This document shows, in pieces, positions 54,511-63,676 of a DNA stretch of 64,000 nucleotides. The DNA is from Idiomarina seosinensis (GTDB lineage Bacteria > Pseudomonadota > Gammaproteobacteria > Enterobacterales > Alteromonadaceae). The notes under the pieces are model-generated. The model searched no databases, was not told the origin of the DNA, and was given only the letters and a program-made list of their open reading frames with translations. The position numbers and the translations under genes are program-made. The DNA lies in assembly GCF_003987275.1 (NCBI RefSeq), contig NZ_PIQF01000001.1, positions 930,001-994,000 on the forward strand. The letters are read 5' to 3'. The first letter of the stretch is position 1. Each line of letters begins with the position of its first letter.

Positions 54511-55487
54511 TGTTTAATGAACTCCGATAACGTGTTATCAAGCTCAACAGCAACTCGCCGTTGAGTATTGCCTTCGAGGATATTTTGAAACACCTCTTGT
54601 TGCAGGCCGTATGGATCCCACACGGGTAATCTGGCCTGCTGGTTAACCACCAGGCCAGCATCACGATTAAGCTCAACAAAGGTTTGATAGGCATCTGAGT
54701 CAGCCCGCAAACCATCAGCGCTTAGCAAACGTCCCTGGTGTTTTAACCAATGTGCATAGTTTGCACGGATTGGTTGTATAACGTCGAAATTTTTATAGAG
54801 CAATGACGTCATAAAATGTTCAGTGATTAAATCGAACTGCTCACCAGCAAATAGCATGGGATCGCTTAAGTCACCTAACCGGTAGTCAACGGAAATTCGT
54901 GCAAGCGCTTGTCGTTTGTCACGGATGGCTTTATCAAGTCCTTTTGCACAAGCGTACTTATCTTCGCCAATCTGAAACTTGTAGCGAAAAAACGACTTAC
55001 TTTTTATAGCCTCTAAAAAGCCTGCAATCTGTTTTAATGGAAAATCGCAGCGATCAACAAAGGTAATAGCAATATTAATCTCAGCCTGGGACTGCTCCAA
55101 TGCTTCAAGATAAATTAATAGTTGCCCCAGCGCGTGCACATAACCGGCAACGCCAGCAATCATTACTTGTAAAGGTTGAGCGGATTGGTGAGCTCTAAAT
55201 TGTTCGATCAGACGTTGCTTTAACCACAATCGTTGTTCCTTCACCAAATACCAGCTGCCAGCCGGTAAATAAGTAGCGGAAAACCACTTTGCCAATTCAG
55301 TGGTTGCTGCGCCCTGCTTCAAGAAACCGTGAAAACTGTCCTGTGAAGTTTCTAACAGATCCTCTGTAATGCCTGCGAACTGACAGTGAACTCTGCTGTG
55401 ATGATACCCACAGGGGCTAATTTTATCTCCCTGTTGGCGACAGATATGGGCACTGTCATTTAACTTAGTTTGAATTTTTTGGCTCAT
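54507..55487 (-). CDS. SAM-dependent methyltransferase-like protein, unknown substrate
   Basis: The 326-residue protein is not a family I can name. The middle reads like a class I methyltransferase: VMIAGVAGYVHALGQLL (motif I position), IAITFVDRCDFPLKQI (acidic end of strand 2), YRLGDLSDPML (adenine-contact strand), FDLITEHFMTSLL (motif IV position) and LKHQGRLLSADG. An N-terminal part has four cysteines and histidines (HICRQQG, SPCGYHHSRVHCQF). It is divergent from the KamA-like gene by 189 bp and coupled to the pentapeptide gene. Confidence 0.6.
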   Translation of the reverse strand: MSQKIQTKLNDSAHICRQQGDKISPCGYHHSRVHCQFAGITEDLLETSQDSFHGFLKQGAATTELAKWFSATYLPAGSWYLVKEQRLWLKQRLIEQFRAHQSAQPLQVMIAGVAGYVHALGQLLIYLEALEQSQAEINIAITFVDRCDFPLKQIAGFLEAIKSKSFFRYKFQIGEDKYACAKGLDKAIRDKRQALARISVDYRLGDLSDPMLFAGEQFDLITEHFMTSLLYKNFDVIQPIRANYAHWLKHQGRLLSADGLRADSDAYQTFVELNRDAGLVVNQQARLPVWDPYGLQQEVFQNILEGNTQRRVAVELDNTLSEFIKQ

Positions 55488-55578
55488 TTTGCCTGACTGC
55501 TGTTAGTGGTTCAGATATTGTTATGATAATACGGAATAACACATTAAGCTCAAGCAATTCACAACGAATCAGTTAGTT

Positions 55579-55590
55579 AGACTACAGTCT
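55579..55590. promoter_or_regulatory. Palindrome AGACT-AC-AGTCT upstream of the KamA-like gene
   Basis: TAGACT-AC-AGTCTA (55578-55591) is a 14-bp dyad about 90 bp before the KamA-like ATG. The core matches the element at 52113-52124 in the sdhC/gltA region. It is between divergent genes and could control both. Confidence 0.45.
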
Positions 55591-55676
55591 ATTATAAATG
55601 GTCAGTTGCATGGCAATGACACCTCTTTTTATTTATACTAGCGCGCAATTTAGCTCAGTAGAAAACAGAGAGGCTT

Positions 55677-57023
55677 ATGCAGCAAGTAGTTAACGTACAA
55701 GAACCCGTCATTACTCCGCGTCGCTTCAAAGTTTATCAGCATAGACAGCTCGATAAGATCGAAGCCTTAAACAAAGTTCCGGCGGACATGCGCTTTGAAA
55801 TGAAAGTGGTAGCCAACGTACTGCCTTTTCGTGTCAATGAATATGTTTTTAATGAATTAATCGACTGGGAAAATGTACCCAACGACCCACTGTTTCAGCT
55901 GACATTCCCACAAAAAGACATGCTTGAGCCGAGCGCTTTCCAGCGCATGGCTGACTTAATGTCAGGTAAACACACGACCAACGAAGTATTCGATTTAGCG
56001 ACCCAGTTACGCGACGAAATGAATCCACACCCTGCGGGACAAATGCAAATGAACGTGCCGCACGTTGACGGCGAACCGTTACCTGGGATGCAACATAAGT
56101 ACCGGGAAACGGTACTGTTTTTCCCGGCGCAGGGTCAGTACTGTCATTCGTATTGCACGTTCTGTTTCCGCTGGGCGCAGTTTGTCGGTAAAGCAACTCG
56201 TTTCAATTCTAACGATGCCGACCAGTTACACCGATATCTGGCGCAGCATAAAGAAGTAACCGATTTGCTGGTGACCGGTGGCGATCCTATGGTGATGCGT
56301 ACCCGGAAACTTCAACACTATTTGGAAAACCTGCTTAAGCCCGAATTTGAACACCTGAAGACCATTCGTATTGGCACCAAGTCGCTGACCTTCTGGCCGT
56401 ATCGTTTTATCACTGACCCCGATGCTGATGATTTACTGCGCTTGCTGGAGAAACTGGTTAGTGCAGGTAAACATGTGTCGATTATGGCACATCTAAATCA
56501 CCCTAATGAATTGCGTACCGAAGTCTGCCAAGAGGCCGTTCGCCGGTTACGCAACACTGGTGTCCAAATTCGCTGTCAGGCCCCGCTATTGCGCCATATT
56601 AATGACGACCCTGATGATTGGGCGACAATGTGGCAGAAACAAGTCAGTCTGGGCATGATTCCGTATTACATGTTTGTTGAGCGGGACACTGGCGCCAAGC
56701 GATATTTCGAAGTACCGTTAGAGCAGACTTGGGAGATTTTCCGTAAGGCCTATCAGCAAGTCTCCGGAATTGCTCGTACCGTTCGCGGCCCGTCAATGAG
56801 CGCCGGACCCGGTAAAGTAGAAGTTCAGGGCGTTACCGAAATTGCTGGTGAAAAAGTCTTCGCGCTGAGATTCATTCAAGGCCGCAACCCGGATTGGGTG
56901 CAACGCCCATTCTTTGCGAAATATGATCCCAATGCGACCTGGTTAAACGATCTGAAGCCTGCATTTGGCGAACAGAAGTTCTTCTTTGAAGATGAGTATG
57001 CGCAAATGTCAGCGATGGACTAA
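55677..57023 (+). CDS. KamA-family radical SAM aminomutase-like protein
   Basis: The 448-residue protein has a radical SAM cluster motif YCHSYCTFC (Cys156, Cys160, Cys163), TGGDPM (SAM-binding GGD), and near the C-terminus SAGPGKVEV, whose Lys380 corresponds to the PLP-binding lysine of lysine 2,3-aminomutase. So both cofactors appear present and the fold is KamA-like rather than EpmB. The FCFRWAQFVG after the cluster differs from typical KamA. The substrate is unknown; lysine to beta-lysine is possible. No acetyltransferase (AblB) gene is next to it. GAGAGG precedes the ATG. Confidence 0.85.
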   Translation: MQQVVNVQEPVITPRRFKVYQHRQLDKIEALNKVPADMRFEMKVVANVLPFRVNEYVFNELIDWENVPNDPLFQLTFPQKDMLEPSAFQRMADLMSGKHTTNEVFDLATQLRDEMNPHPAGQMQMNVPHVDGEPLPGMQHKYRETVLFFPAQGQYCHSYCTFCFRWAQFVGKATRFNSNDADQLHRYLAQHKEVTDLLVTGGDPMVMRTRKLQHYLENLLKPEFEHLKTIRIGTKSLTFWPYRFITDPDADDLLRLLEKLVSAGKHVSIMAHLNHPNELRTEVCQEAVRRLRNTGVQIRCQAPLLRHINDDPDDWATMWQKQVSLGMIPYYMFVERDTGAKRYFEVPLEQTWEIFRKAYQQVSGIARTVRGPSMSAGPGKVEVQGVTEIAGEKVFALRFIQGRNPDWVQRPFFAKYDPNATWLNDLKPAFGEQKFFFEDEYAQMSAMD

Positions 57024-57036
57024 GTCGTCCATCGCT
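57011..57036. terminator. 10-bp hairpin at the end of the KamA-like gene
   Basis: AGCGATGGAC (57011-57020) pairs with GTCCATCGCT (57027-57036) around TAAGTC, with the stop codon in the loop. A 12-bp palindrome TTGAGCGCTCAA follows at 57036-57047, up to the kdsB stop. There is no T-run; it may stabilise the 3' end or stop both convergent transcripts. Confidence 0.5.
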
Positions 57037-57047
57037 TGAGCGCTCAA

Positions 57048-57806
57048 TTAACCGATCAAACGCCGGGCTTTTTCCAAATCGTCCGGCGTATCAATACCAG
57101 CCGCTGGTGGTTTAATCGCCTCTGCAACATGAATTCGCTCGCCATGCCACAGTACTCGCAACTGTTCCAGCGATTCCAGTTTCTCCAGTGGCGACTCTGG
57201 CCATTCAATATAACGTCGCACAAAGCCTGCCCGATAAGCATATAGACCAATGTGACGATGGTAAAAATCGTGGTTTAATGAAGCAGTCGTTCGCTCAGCA
57301 TTAAAGCGATCCCTATCCCAGGGGATCGCTGCGCGACTAAAGTACAATGCATAGCCCGCCGAATCGCGTACCACTTTAACCACATTAGGGTTAAACACAT
57401 CTTCGGCATCGTCTATCGGCACTGACAACGTTGCCATCGGCGCTTGTCGCTGATTCGCTAAATTATCCGCGACCTGTCGAATTATCTCTGGCGGAATAAA
57501 TGGCTCGTCGCCCTGCACATTAACTACAATCTCGTTTTCCGCCAGTGCCAGCTGCTCGGTGATCTCAGCCAATCGCTCGGTACCCGATTGATGCTCGCTT
57601 CCGGTCATCATCGCCCGACCACCAAAGCGAGTCACTTCGCGTTCAATCCGTTCATCGTCGGTAGCTACTATTACTTCTGCAGCACCACTTAGCTCTGCTC
57701 GCTCTACCACATGTTGAATCATTGGTTTACCACCAATATCAACCAAGGGCTTGCCGGGCAACCGAGAAGATTGGTAGCGAGCCGGAATGATCACAGTAAA
57801 ACTCAT
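57048..57806 (-). CDS. kdsB: 3-deoxy-manno-octulosonate cytidylyltransferase
   Basis: KdsB activates Kdo as CMP-Kdo for lipopolysaccharide inner core synthesis. The 252 residues fit (248 in E. coli) with [41 protein letters not shown] and the C-terminal [12 protein letters not shown]. It is the last gene of the comEC-msbA-lpxK-ycaR-kdsB cluster; its ATG overlaps ycaR by 4 bp (ATGA). Confidence 0.97.
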   Translation of the reverse strand: MSFTVIIPARYQSSRLPGKPLVDIGGKPMIQHVVERAELSGAAEVIVATDDERIEREVTRFGGRAMMTGSEHQSGTERLAEITEQLALAENEIVVNVQGDEPFIPPEIIRQVADNLANQRQAPMATLSVPIDDAEDVFNPNVVKVVRDSAGYALYFSRAAIPWDRDRFNAERTTASLNHDFYHRHIGLYAYRAGFVRRYIEWPESPLEKLESLEQLRVLWHGERIHVAEAIKPPAAGIDTPDDLEKARRLIG

Positions 57807-58000
57807 GACGGTAGCTGCTCCAACTCTTTCGCATCCAGCGTGCGTGCGCTATCAGTGATAAGCACTGGAATTCCCTCTTCGATGAGATAAGCTAAGCGCT
57901 CGCCGCGGCATACAAGCTCTTCCTTTTGTTCCGCATACACCAGCTTGCCTTTACAACTCGGGCAGGCAATTATTTGCAAGGTACTGGGATCTAGACTCAT
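57803..58000 (-). CDS. ycaR: Trm112 family protein YcaR
   Basis: A 65-residue Trm112-like zinc-ribbon-derived protein with ACPSCKGKL near residue 13 and a second half with [20 protein letters not shown]. Only part of the four-cysteine set is kept, as in E. coli YcaR. The function is unclear; it may stabilise a partner methyltransferase or LPS enzyme. It lies between lpxK (10 bp) and kdsB (4-bp overlap), as in E. coli. Confidence 0.92.
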   Translation of the reverse strand: MSLDPSTLQIIACPSCKGKLVYAEQKEELVCRGERLAYLIEEGIPVLITDSARTLDAKELEQLPS

Positions 58001-58010
58001 GGTTTATTCC

Positions 58011-58988
58011 TTAATCTTTGAATTTACGCAAGCGTTTAGCCAGGCTCGCCGTAAAGTCGTCCGGTAATCGTGTTTCTATAGGCTGATAGTACCAATTTGA
58101 TGCGGCAAAATCTCGACACTTTGCGGCGTCCTTTTCAGTCATCAATACCGGTTTATCACCTAACTTAGCAAAGTCATCAGCACTAAACTCATGATGGTCA
58201 GCAAACTCGATACAGTCGGCCAAATCTAATTGTTGTTGTCGTAGGCTATGAAAAAACCGGTGCGGATTTCCAATACCTGCAACGGCATAACACTGTTGCG
58301 TGGGCTTCTCGACCTGCTTGTCATCCTTTACCCGATACCAATCTTTCGACTCGACTTTGCAAACATAACGGGCAAACGGATGTTGAGCATAGAGTGACAC
58401 TACCCACTCTGCACCTTTTAGTCGCCAAGGGCCCTCTCTTAAAGGCCCGCAAGGCAGTAACCAACCATTGCCGACACCGCGCTCTGCATCAATTAGAATA
58501 AGCTCTATATCGCGTTTCATGGCGTAATGTTGAAGACCGTCATCGCTGACTATAATATCAACCTTGGAATGCAGCCGTCGCAGCTCTTTAATCGCGGCTC
58601 CGCGTTTCGGAGAGATAACTACCGGGCAGTCACTTTTTTTACGAAGCATTAACGGTTCGTCACCAACAACTTTGGCTGACTCGTTAGGCTGCACATCGTG
58701 TGGATATTTCGTGTTTGCTCCATAACCACGGCTAACTATGCCAGGATTAAAACCTTCCTCTCGCAAAAATTTAACCAAAGCCAACGTCATTGGCGTTTTA
58801 CCGGTTCCACCAACACTGATGTTACCGACAACAATCACCGGTATACCTGCGCGGTAGCTAGGTAACACCCGTAACCAATAGAGCGACCGTCTTACGTTGG
58901 TCAGCAACCAGAACAACAGCGATAGCGGCGTTAACAAATACAGTAATGGGTGCAGCCGTTTATCGTACCAGCGGTGTTGTAACCACAT
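58011..58988 (-). CDS. lpxK: Tetraacyldisaccharide 4'-kinase
   Basis: LpxK phosphorylates the 4' position of the tetraacyldisaccharide to form lipid IVA at the inner membrane. The 325-residue protein has an N-terminal membrane helix (about 15-31), the P-loop NISVGGTGKTPMTLALV near 57, and SDDGLQHYAMKRDIELILID with the catalytic Asp. It begins 2 bp after msbA ends, matching the msbA-lpxK pairing of E. coli. Confidence 0.96.
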   Translation of the reverse strand: MWLQHRWYDKRLHPLLYLLTPLSLLFWLLTNVRRSLYWLRVLPSYRAGIPVIVVGNISVGGTGKTPMTLALVKFLREEGFNPGIVSRGYGANTKYPHDVQPNESAKVVGDEPLMLRKKSDCPVVISPKRGAAIKELRRLHSKVDIIVSDDGLQHYAMKRDIELILIDAERGVGNGWLLPCGPLREGPWRLKGAEWVVSLYAQHPFARYVCKVESKDWYRVKDDKQVEKPTQQCYAVAGIGNPHRFFHSLRQQQLDLADCIEFADHHEFSADDFAKLGDKPVLMTEKDAAKCRDFAASNWYYQPIETRLPDDFTASLAKRLRKFKD

Positions 58989-58990
58989 TC

Positions 58991-60736
58991 TCAGCCACCA
59001 CTAAATTGTAAGTTATAAAGCTGGTAGTAAGCGCCCTCTTGTTCCAATAAGTCGCTGTGACTGCCTCGTTCAATAATACGACCGTCGTCCATCACCAAAA
59101 TCTCGTCGGCATTCTCGATAGTCGATAAACGATGTGCAATAACTAACGAGGTTCGATCTTTACGCAATGCACCCAGGGCCTGTTGAATATGCCGTTCCGA
59201 TTCAGTATCCAGTGCTGAAGTTGCCTCATCCAGAATCAAAATAGGTGCGTCCTGCAGTAGCGCGCGGGCAATGGCGATACGCTGGCGTTGTCCGCCTGAC
59301 AACATCACCCCATTTTCGCCGACCATCGTCTCTAAACCATTCGGCATACTGTCAGTAAACTCAGTCACATAAGCTTGTTCCGCAGCCTGAATAATGTCAT
59401 CACGAGATACTGAACGCCCAGCGCCGTAAGCAATGTTATTAGCAATAGTATCGTTAAACAACGTGACATGTTGCGATACTAAAGCGAATTGTCGCCGTAA
59501 GCATTTGAGTTTATAGTCTTTGATGTTATGACCATCAAGTAGAATTTGTCCGTCATTTACATCATAAAAGCGCGTTAATAAACTCGAGATAGTTGACTTG
59601 CCGCTGCCGGATCGACCCACCAAAGCGATCGTTTTGCCCTCGCTCAAATTAAAGCTAATTTCTTGCAGTGCAGGTTCATCACCTTCGTTATAGGCAAAGG
59701 TGACATTCTCCAATTTAATGTCGCCTTTTACCCGATCCACTACCTTAGTGCCGTTATCCACCTCAACGGGCTCATCCAAGATGGTAAAGACACTGGTTGC
59801 AGCCGCAATACCGCGCTGGAAGTCACTGTTTACGTTGGTAAGCTGCTTTAATGGACGCAACAGCATGATCATTGCCGTTAATAAGGTAGTAAATGCTCCT
59901 GCTGACAAACTTTCGAGCATCTGCGGGTAGCTCGCAATAACCAAAACCATGGCAAGGCTCAGCGAAGCAATAAACTGGATTACCGACGTGCTAATAGCTC
60001 GAGTGTTGACCAGTTTCATGTTTTGATTACGGGTTATGTTATTAATTTCACTAAAGCGCTTTGATTCGGCATTTTGGCCTTCGTGCATGACAACCACTTT
60101 ATGACCATTAATCATTTGCTCAGCGGTTGTAGTGACATTACCCATCGCCGTCTGAATACGGCTACTAACCGTGCGGAACCGTTTAGAAACGACCGCTACA
60201 ACTTTGGCAATCAATGGACCTACCACCAAAAATACCAACGACAGTTGCCAGCTTTGGTAAAACATTAAACCCAGCAACCCTATTACAAAAGCACCTTCTC
60301 GAATTAATACTAATAACGCCCGACTGCTGGCTTCAGCAACTTGTTGCGTGTCATAGGTTATTTTCGAGATTAAATCGCCGGTTGAGTGTTGGTCGTGGAA
60401 AGCGACAGGAAGCTTCATTAAATGGTCGAAAAGCTGCTGTCGCATGCGGGTTACTACTTTGAACCCAACCCAGTTCAAAAAATAAGTGCTGGCAAAATTA
60501 AAAAGTCCCCGGATAATAAAAAAGACCGGGACGAAAATGCCGCCATAAAGCAGTATTGTCGGGTCTTGTTTGGTTAGCCCTTCGTCAATAAGGGTTTCGA
60601 TCTGAGAAAAGAATAAGGTATCGACACCGGCATAACCGATCATGCCAATAACCGCTACTGCAAACGCTAGTTTATAAGGTTTTATATAACCGAGCAGACG
60701 TTTAAAGGTACTTTTCTTTAGGCTCTGAGAATCCAT
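58991..60736 (-). CDS. msbA: Lipid A export ATP-binding/permease protein MsbA
   Basis: MsbA flips lipid A-core across the inner membrane. The 581-residue half-transporter (582 in E. coli) has six N-terminal membrane helices (about 1-310) and an ATPase domain with Walker A GRSGSGKST near 375, signature MLSGGQRQRIAIARALL, Walker B ILILDEATSALD, and the switch His in VIAHRLSTIE. It precedes lpxK by 2 bp and follows comEC by 58 bp. Confidence 0.97.
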   Translation of the reverse strand: MDSQSLKKSTFKRLLGYIKPYKLAFAVAVIGMIGYAGVDTLFFSQIETLIDEGLTKQDPTILLYGGIFVPVFFIIRGLFNFASTYFLNWVGFKVVTRMRQQLFDHLMKLPVAFHDQHSTGDLISKITYDTQQVAEASSRALLVLIREGAFVIGLLGLMFYQSWQLSLVFLVVGPLIAKVVAVVSKRFRTVSSRIQTAMGNVTTTAEQMINGHKVVVMHEGQNAESKRFSEINNITRNQNMKLVNTRAISTSVIQFIASLSLAMVLVIASYPQMLESLSAGAFTTLLTAMIMLLRPLKQLTNVNSDFQRGIAAATSVFTILDEPVEVDNGTKVVDRVKGDIKLENVTFAYNEGDEPALQEISFNLSEGKTIALVGRSGSGKSTISSLLTRFYDVNDGQILLDGHNIKDYKLKCLRRQFALVSQHVTLFNDTIANNIAYGAGRSVSRDDIIQAAEQAYVTEFTDSMPNGLETMVGENGVMLSGGQRQRIAIARALLQDAPILILDEATSALDTESERHIQQALGALRKDRTSLVIAHRLSTIENADEILVMDDGRIIERGSHSDLLEQEGAYYQLYNLQFSGG

Positions 60737-60794
60737 GAAGTCTCATTAAGTTGCTAAATATTCTGTTATTCTACCTGCATTATACCGTCGGTGG

Positions 60795-63101
60795 CTAGTC
60801 ATCCTCAGTATAGATTAGCCTTTCCCGCTTTGCTGCAAAGGGTAACTCTAAGTGCCAACGGTGCCCATCGGATACGACAGTTAACTGCCCAACATCTTTT
60901 GTGTTAAACCAAGGGCGTACCATTGTTCGAAAACGTTCGGTGGTATAACGGTGGGGAAAGTTAAACCCCTTATGTTCGCCATTACTGATTAAGATAATTG
61001 ACGGTTGTGTCTGTTTTAGCTTTAGCCAGCCACTGGATGTTTTGCTGCCATGATGTGCCGCTACCAACACATCGACTGACGGAAAACCATGCTTCTCGGC
61101 GATTTGACGTTCAGCAGGAAACTCAATATCGCCAGGTAATAATAGCGAAAAATCTTTATAACGAAACAACAGCACACAGGATTGATTATTGGAACCCATC
61201 GCCACCTCGTCAATTGGCTCTGCTGACGGCCATACCACGGACCAATTAATATTGTTCCAGTTGCCCTGCATCCCCCGCTGACATGGCCGATTAGTCAGAG
61301 CTCCAAACCAGGCAATATCGCTATAATGCTGTTTTAAATAAGCAACACCGCCGCTATGATCGCGATCTTTATGGCTAACCCAAACCCCTTCTAACTGTAA
61401 GTTTCGAGCTTGCAAAAAAGGTTCAATGACCGTTGCCGCTAAAGTATAACCACTGCTATACCCCATGCCGGTATCAACTAACCAGGCTCGCCCGGCTCTT
61501 TCAATAACCACGGCCTGTGACTGCCCAACGTCCAGCACGTGCAGCTTGATGTTGCTATCCCGCTCTCGACTATCCGCCAGCGCCGTAATAGTCAATGGAA
61601 CACTAACAGCCAACAGCCATTTAACCAGGCGCTTCGATATCGGTGTCATAACAATTAGGAGTAACGATAATAAAGCAGGCAAAGGAACGGGTTGTTTAGG
61701 TTGCCACCAGGTAAACGACCAACTGGCAGTCTCCTGTAACACAGGTGTAACCGCCATTAATGGTAATGTCGCCATATACCAGAGGTTATCAGCAAATGTG
61801 TGGGCGTAAACAAGCTCGGATAAAGAGCCCAACAAGGTAAACGGTAAAATCCAACAACTAATAACCGGTAAAAACAACAAATTGACCAGCGGCGCAAGTA
61901 AGGAGACTCCTCCAAACCAGTATAACGATAAAGGCGCCATAACCAGTAAAAACATTAACTGTAGCCTAAACAACTGGTAAGTAGGGTTAACCTCAGGCCC
62001 TTGCTGCCAGCGCCAAAGCGTCGAAAAAATAGTGCCAAGTGCAGTTACCGACAGCCAAAACCCGGCGTCAAGCCAAGCGAGAGGATCGATGACGAACAGC
62101 AGCGCGGCTGTTCGCAACAACAACTGCCAGCTGCTAACACGCAGCGCCAACACCTGATGCAACACAATCACCGAAAACATAATTAACGCTCTAACAGTAG
62201 CGATAGCAAAGTCGGCCAACCAGGCATAACCAGTTGCTATGAGTAATGCCAGTAACAGGCTAAGCCATTTGATGTTGATTTTTTCTAGTCTTTCCATCGA
62301 CAGCGTTAAGCAAAAGATACGACTGAGTAAAACTCGACCTAGCATAAGGCCCGCCCAACCCACTAAACTTAAGTGAAGTCCTGAAATAGCCAGCGCATGA
62401 GTCAATCCATTGTGTTGCCACTGCCGTTTATCCTCAGCCGTTAAAAAACTTCTGACCCCAATGCTTAATGCAGCCAACACGCCATTGTAACGGTTAGCGT
62501 CATCGGCGAACCTTTGTGCCAACCGCGCTCGAATGTTATTGGACTGTTCGATTAGGTGCCCCTCGGTTACAGAGGCCAGAGCAATAATTCCCTGCCGACT
62601 CAAGCGCAGGCGGTAATCCCTGCTGCCCTCATTCCAGTAGTTTTGCGCCTGCTTAAACTTTACCTTTAACAGCCAAAGCTGACCCAGCTTCAATTGCCGA
62701 GGAAAGTTTCCATACCATGAAGCTTGTATTTTGGGCGGATTCAAAAATGTTTGCTGCTTACCAGTTATCGATAAAACCGTTCCAACAAAGCGGCTATGAG
62801 TCGCGTATTGCTCTGGAATACTGCTGATCAACAACTTAACTTGGGTTGTTTCAGTCAACTCATCAACTTGCTTTCTCTGATAGTGCTGCCAATTTAGATT
62901 TGCAGTCGTTAACGCAATACCGCAAAATACGCTTAAAACTAACATTGCCAGTAGTCGCGCTCGCGGCAGCGCTTGCGATGAGACCAGGATAACCGCAAGA
63001 GCAAGGCTTACGGCAGCGCAGCTCCACCAAAAGGTACCGGCGCTTGAAATGTTTAAACTCAGCCCAACACCTATAATAAACATGAGTAAACAACGGTCCA
63101 T
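60795..63101 (-). CDS. comEC: DNA internalization-related competence protein ComEC/Rec2
   Basis: ComEC forms the inner-membrane channel for single-stranded DNA uptake. The 768-residue protein has N-terminal membrane helices, an OB-fold-like soluble region (about 85-180), the competence domain with LTHALAISGLHLSLVGWAGLML near 235, and a C-terminal metallo-beta-lactamase-like domain with LDVGQSQAVVIE, HKDRDHSGG and AAHHGSKTSSG. The hydrolase metal ligands look intact. Context before msbA is the same as ycaI in E. coli. Confidence 0.95.
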   Translation of the reverse strand: MDRCLLMFIIGVGLSLNISSAGTFWWSCAAVSLALAVILVSSQALPRARLLAMLVLSVFCGIALTTANLNWQHYQRKQVDELTETTQVKLLISSIPEQYATHSRFVGTVLSITGKQQTFLNPPKIQASWYGNFPRQLKLGQLWLLKVKFKQAQNYWNEGSRDYRLRLSRQGIIALASVTEGHLIEQSNNIRARLAQRFADDANRYNGVLAALSIGVRSFLTAEDKRQWQHNGLTHALAISGLHLSLVGWAGLMLGRVLLSRIFCLTLSMERLEKINIKWLSLLLALLIATGYAWLADFAIATVRALIMFSVIVLHQVLALRVSSWQLLLRTAALLFVIDPLAWLDAGFWLSVTALGTIFSTLWRWQQGPEVNPTYQLFRLQLMFLLVMAPLSLYWFGGVSLLAPLVNLLFLPVISCWILPFTLLGSLSELVYAHTFADNLWYMATLPLMAVTPVLQETASWSFTWWQPKQPVPLPALLSLLLIVMTPISKRLVKWLLAVSVPLTITALADSRERDSNIKLHVLDVGQSQAVVIERAGRAWLVDTGMGYSSGYTLAATVIEPFLQARNLQLEGVWVSHKDRDHSGGVAYLKQHYSDIAWFGALTNRPCQRGMQGNWNNINWSVVWPSAEPIDEVAMGSNNQSCVLLFRYKDFSLLLPGDIEFPAERQIAEKHGFPSVDVLVAAHHGSKTSSGWLKLKQTQPSIILISNGEHKGFNFPHRYTTERFRTMVRPWFNTKDVGQLTVVSDGHRWHLELPFAAKRERLIYTEDD

Positions 63102-63145
63102 CGTTGCTCCCGGTCAGCGGTTAATTAAATTTAGCAGGTAGTTCC

Positions 63146-63667
63146 ATGGCTCGACGGGTAATCAAAAAACTAGTACCTAATCATGAAACGATTAGGCAAA
63201 CTAAGGTTATGCGCCTGTTTGGCAGTCTGTTACATGACGCCAACCTCTGGCACCTAAACCGGCGTTCTGCCTCGGGCGCGTTTGCGGTTGGCTTATTCAC
63301 CGCATTTATCCCTGTGCCCTTTCAAATGGTTTTAGCGGCAGCTGTCGCGATTCCTTTTAGAGTCAACTTGCCGCTGTCGGTAGGGTTAGTCTGGATATCT
63401 AATCCTATTACCATGCCCCCGATGTTTTACTTAGCTTATCGGTTAGGTAATTGGTTACTGGCTGCGCCGCCTCAACCGTTTTCATTTGAACTCAGCTGGA
63501 CTTGGTTAATTGCCAGCATTTCAACTATCGGCCCATCATTACTGCTTGGTTGCCTGGTGCTAGGTACGCTCGCCAGTCTGACCGGATATTTAGGCATCCG
63601 ACTGCTTTGGCGGCAGTCGGTTGTTAGAGCATGGCGCAGACGTCCGGGCTCACGCCACTCAGGCTAA
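63146..63667 (+). CDS. DUF2062 domain-containing membrane protein
   Basis: A 173-residue protein with two hydrophobic regions. The DUF2062 core is NRRSASGAFAVGLFTAFIPVPFQMVLAAAVAIPFRVNLP and WISNPITMPPMFYLAYRLG. The basic N- and C-termini (MARRVIKKLVPNH, RRRPGSRHSG) would face the cytoplasm. The function is unknown; the gene is commonly found near comEC and lolCDE. It is divergent from comEC by 44 bp and convergent with the LolC/E-type gene. Confidence 0.88.
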   Translation: MARRVIKKLVPNHETIRQTKVMRLFGSLLHDANLWHLNRRSASGAFAVGLFTAFIPVPFQMVLAAAVAIPFRVNLPLSVGLVWISNPITMPPMFYLAYRLGNWLLAAPPQPFSFELSWTWLIASISTIGPSLLLGCLVLGTLASLTGYLGIRLLWRQSVVRAWRRRPGSRHSG

Positions 63668-63676
63668 TCACACAAA

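Noticed and set aside
55849-56196. Antisense frame in the KamA-like gene
   Set aside because: Coding signal belongs clearly to the radical SAM frame; no ribosome-binding site or homology on the other strand.
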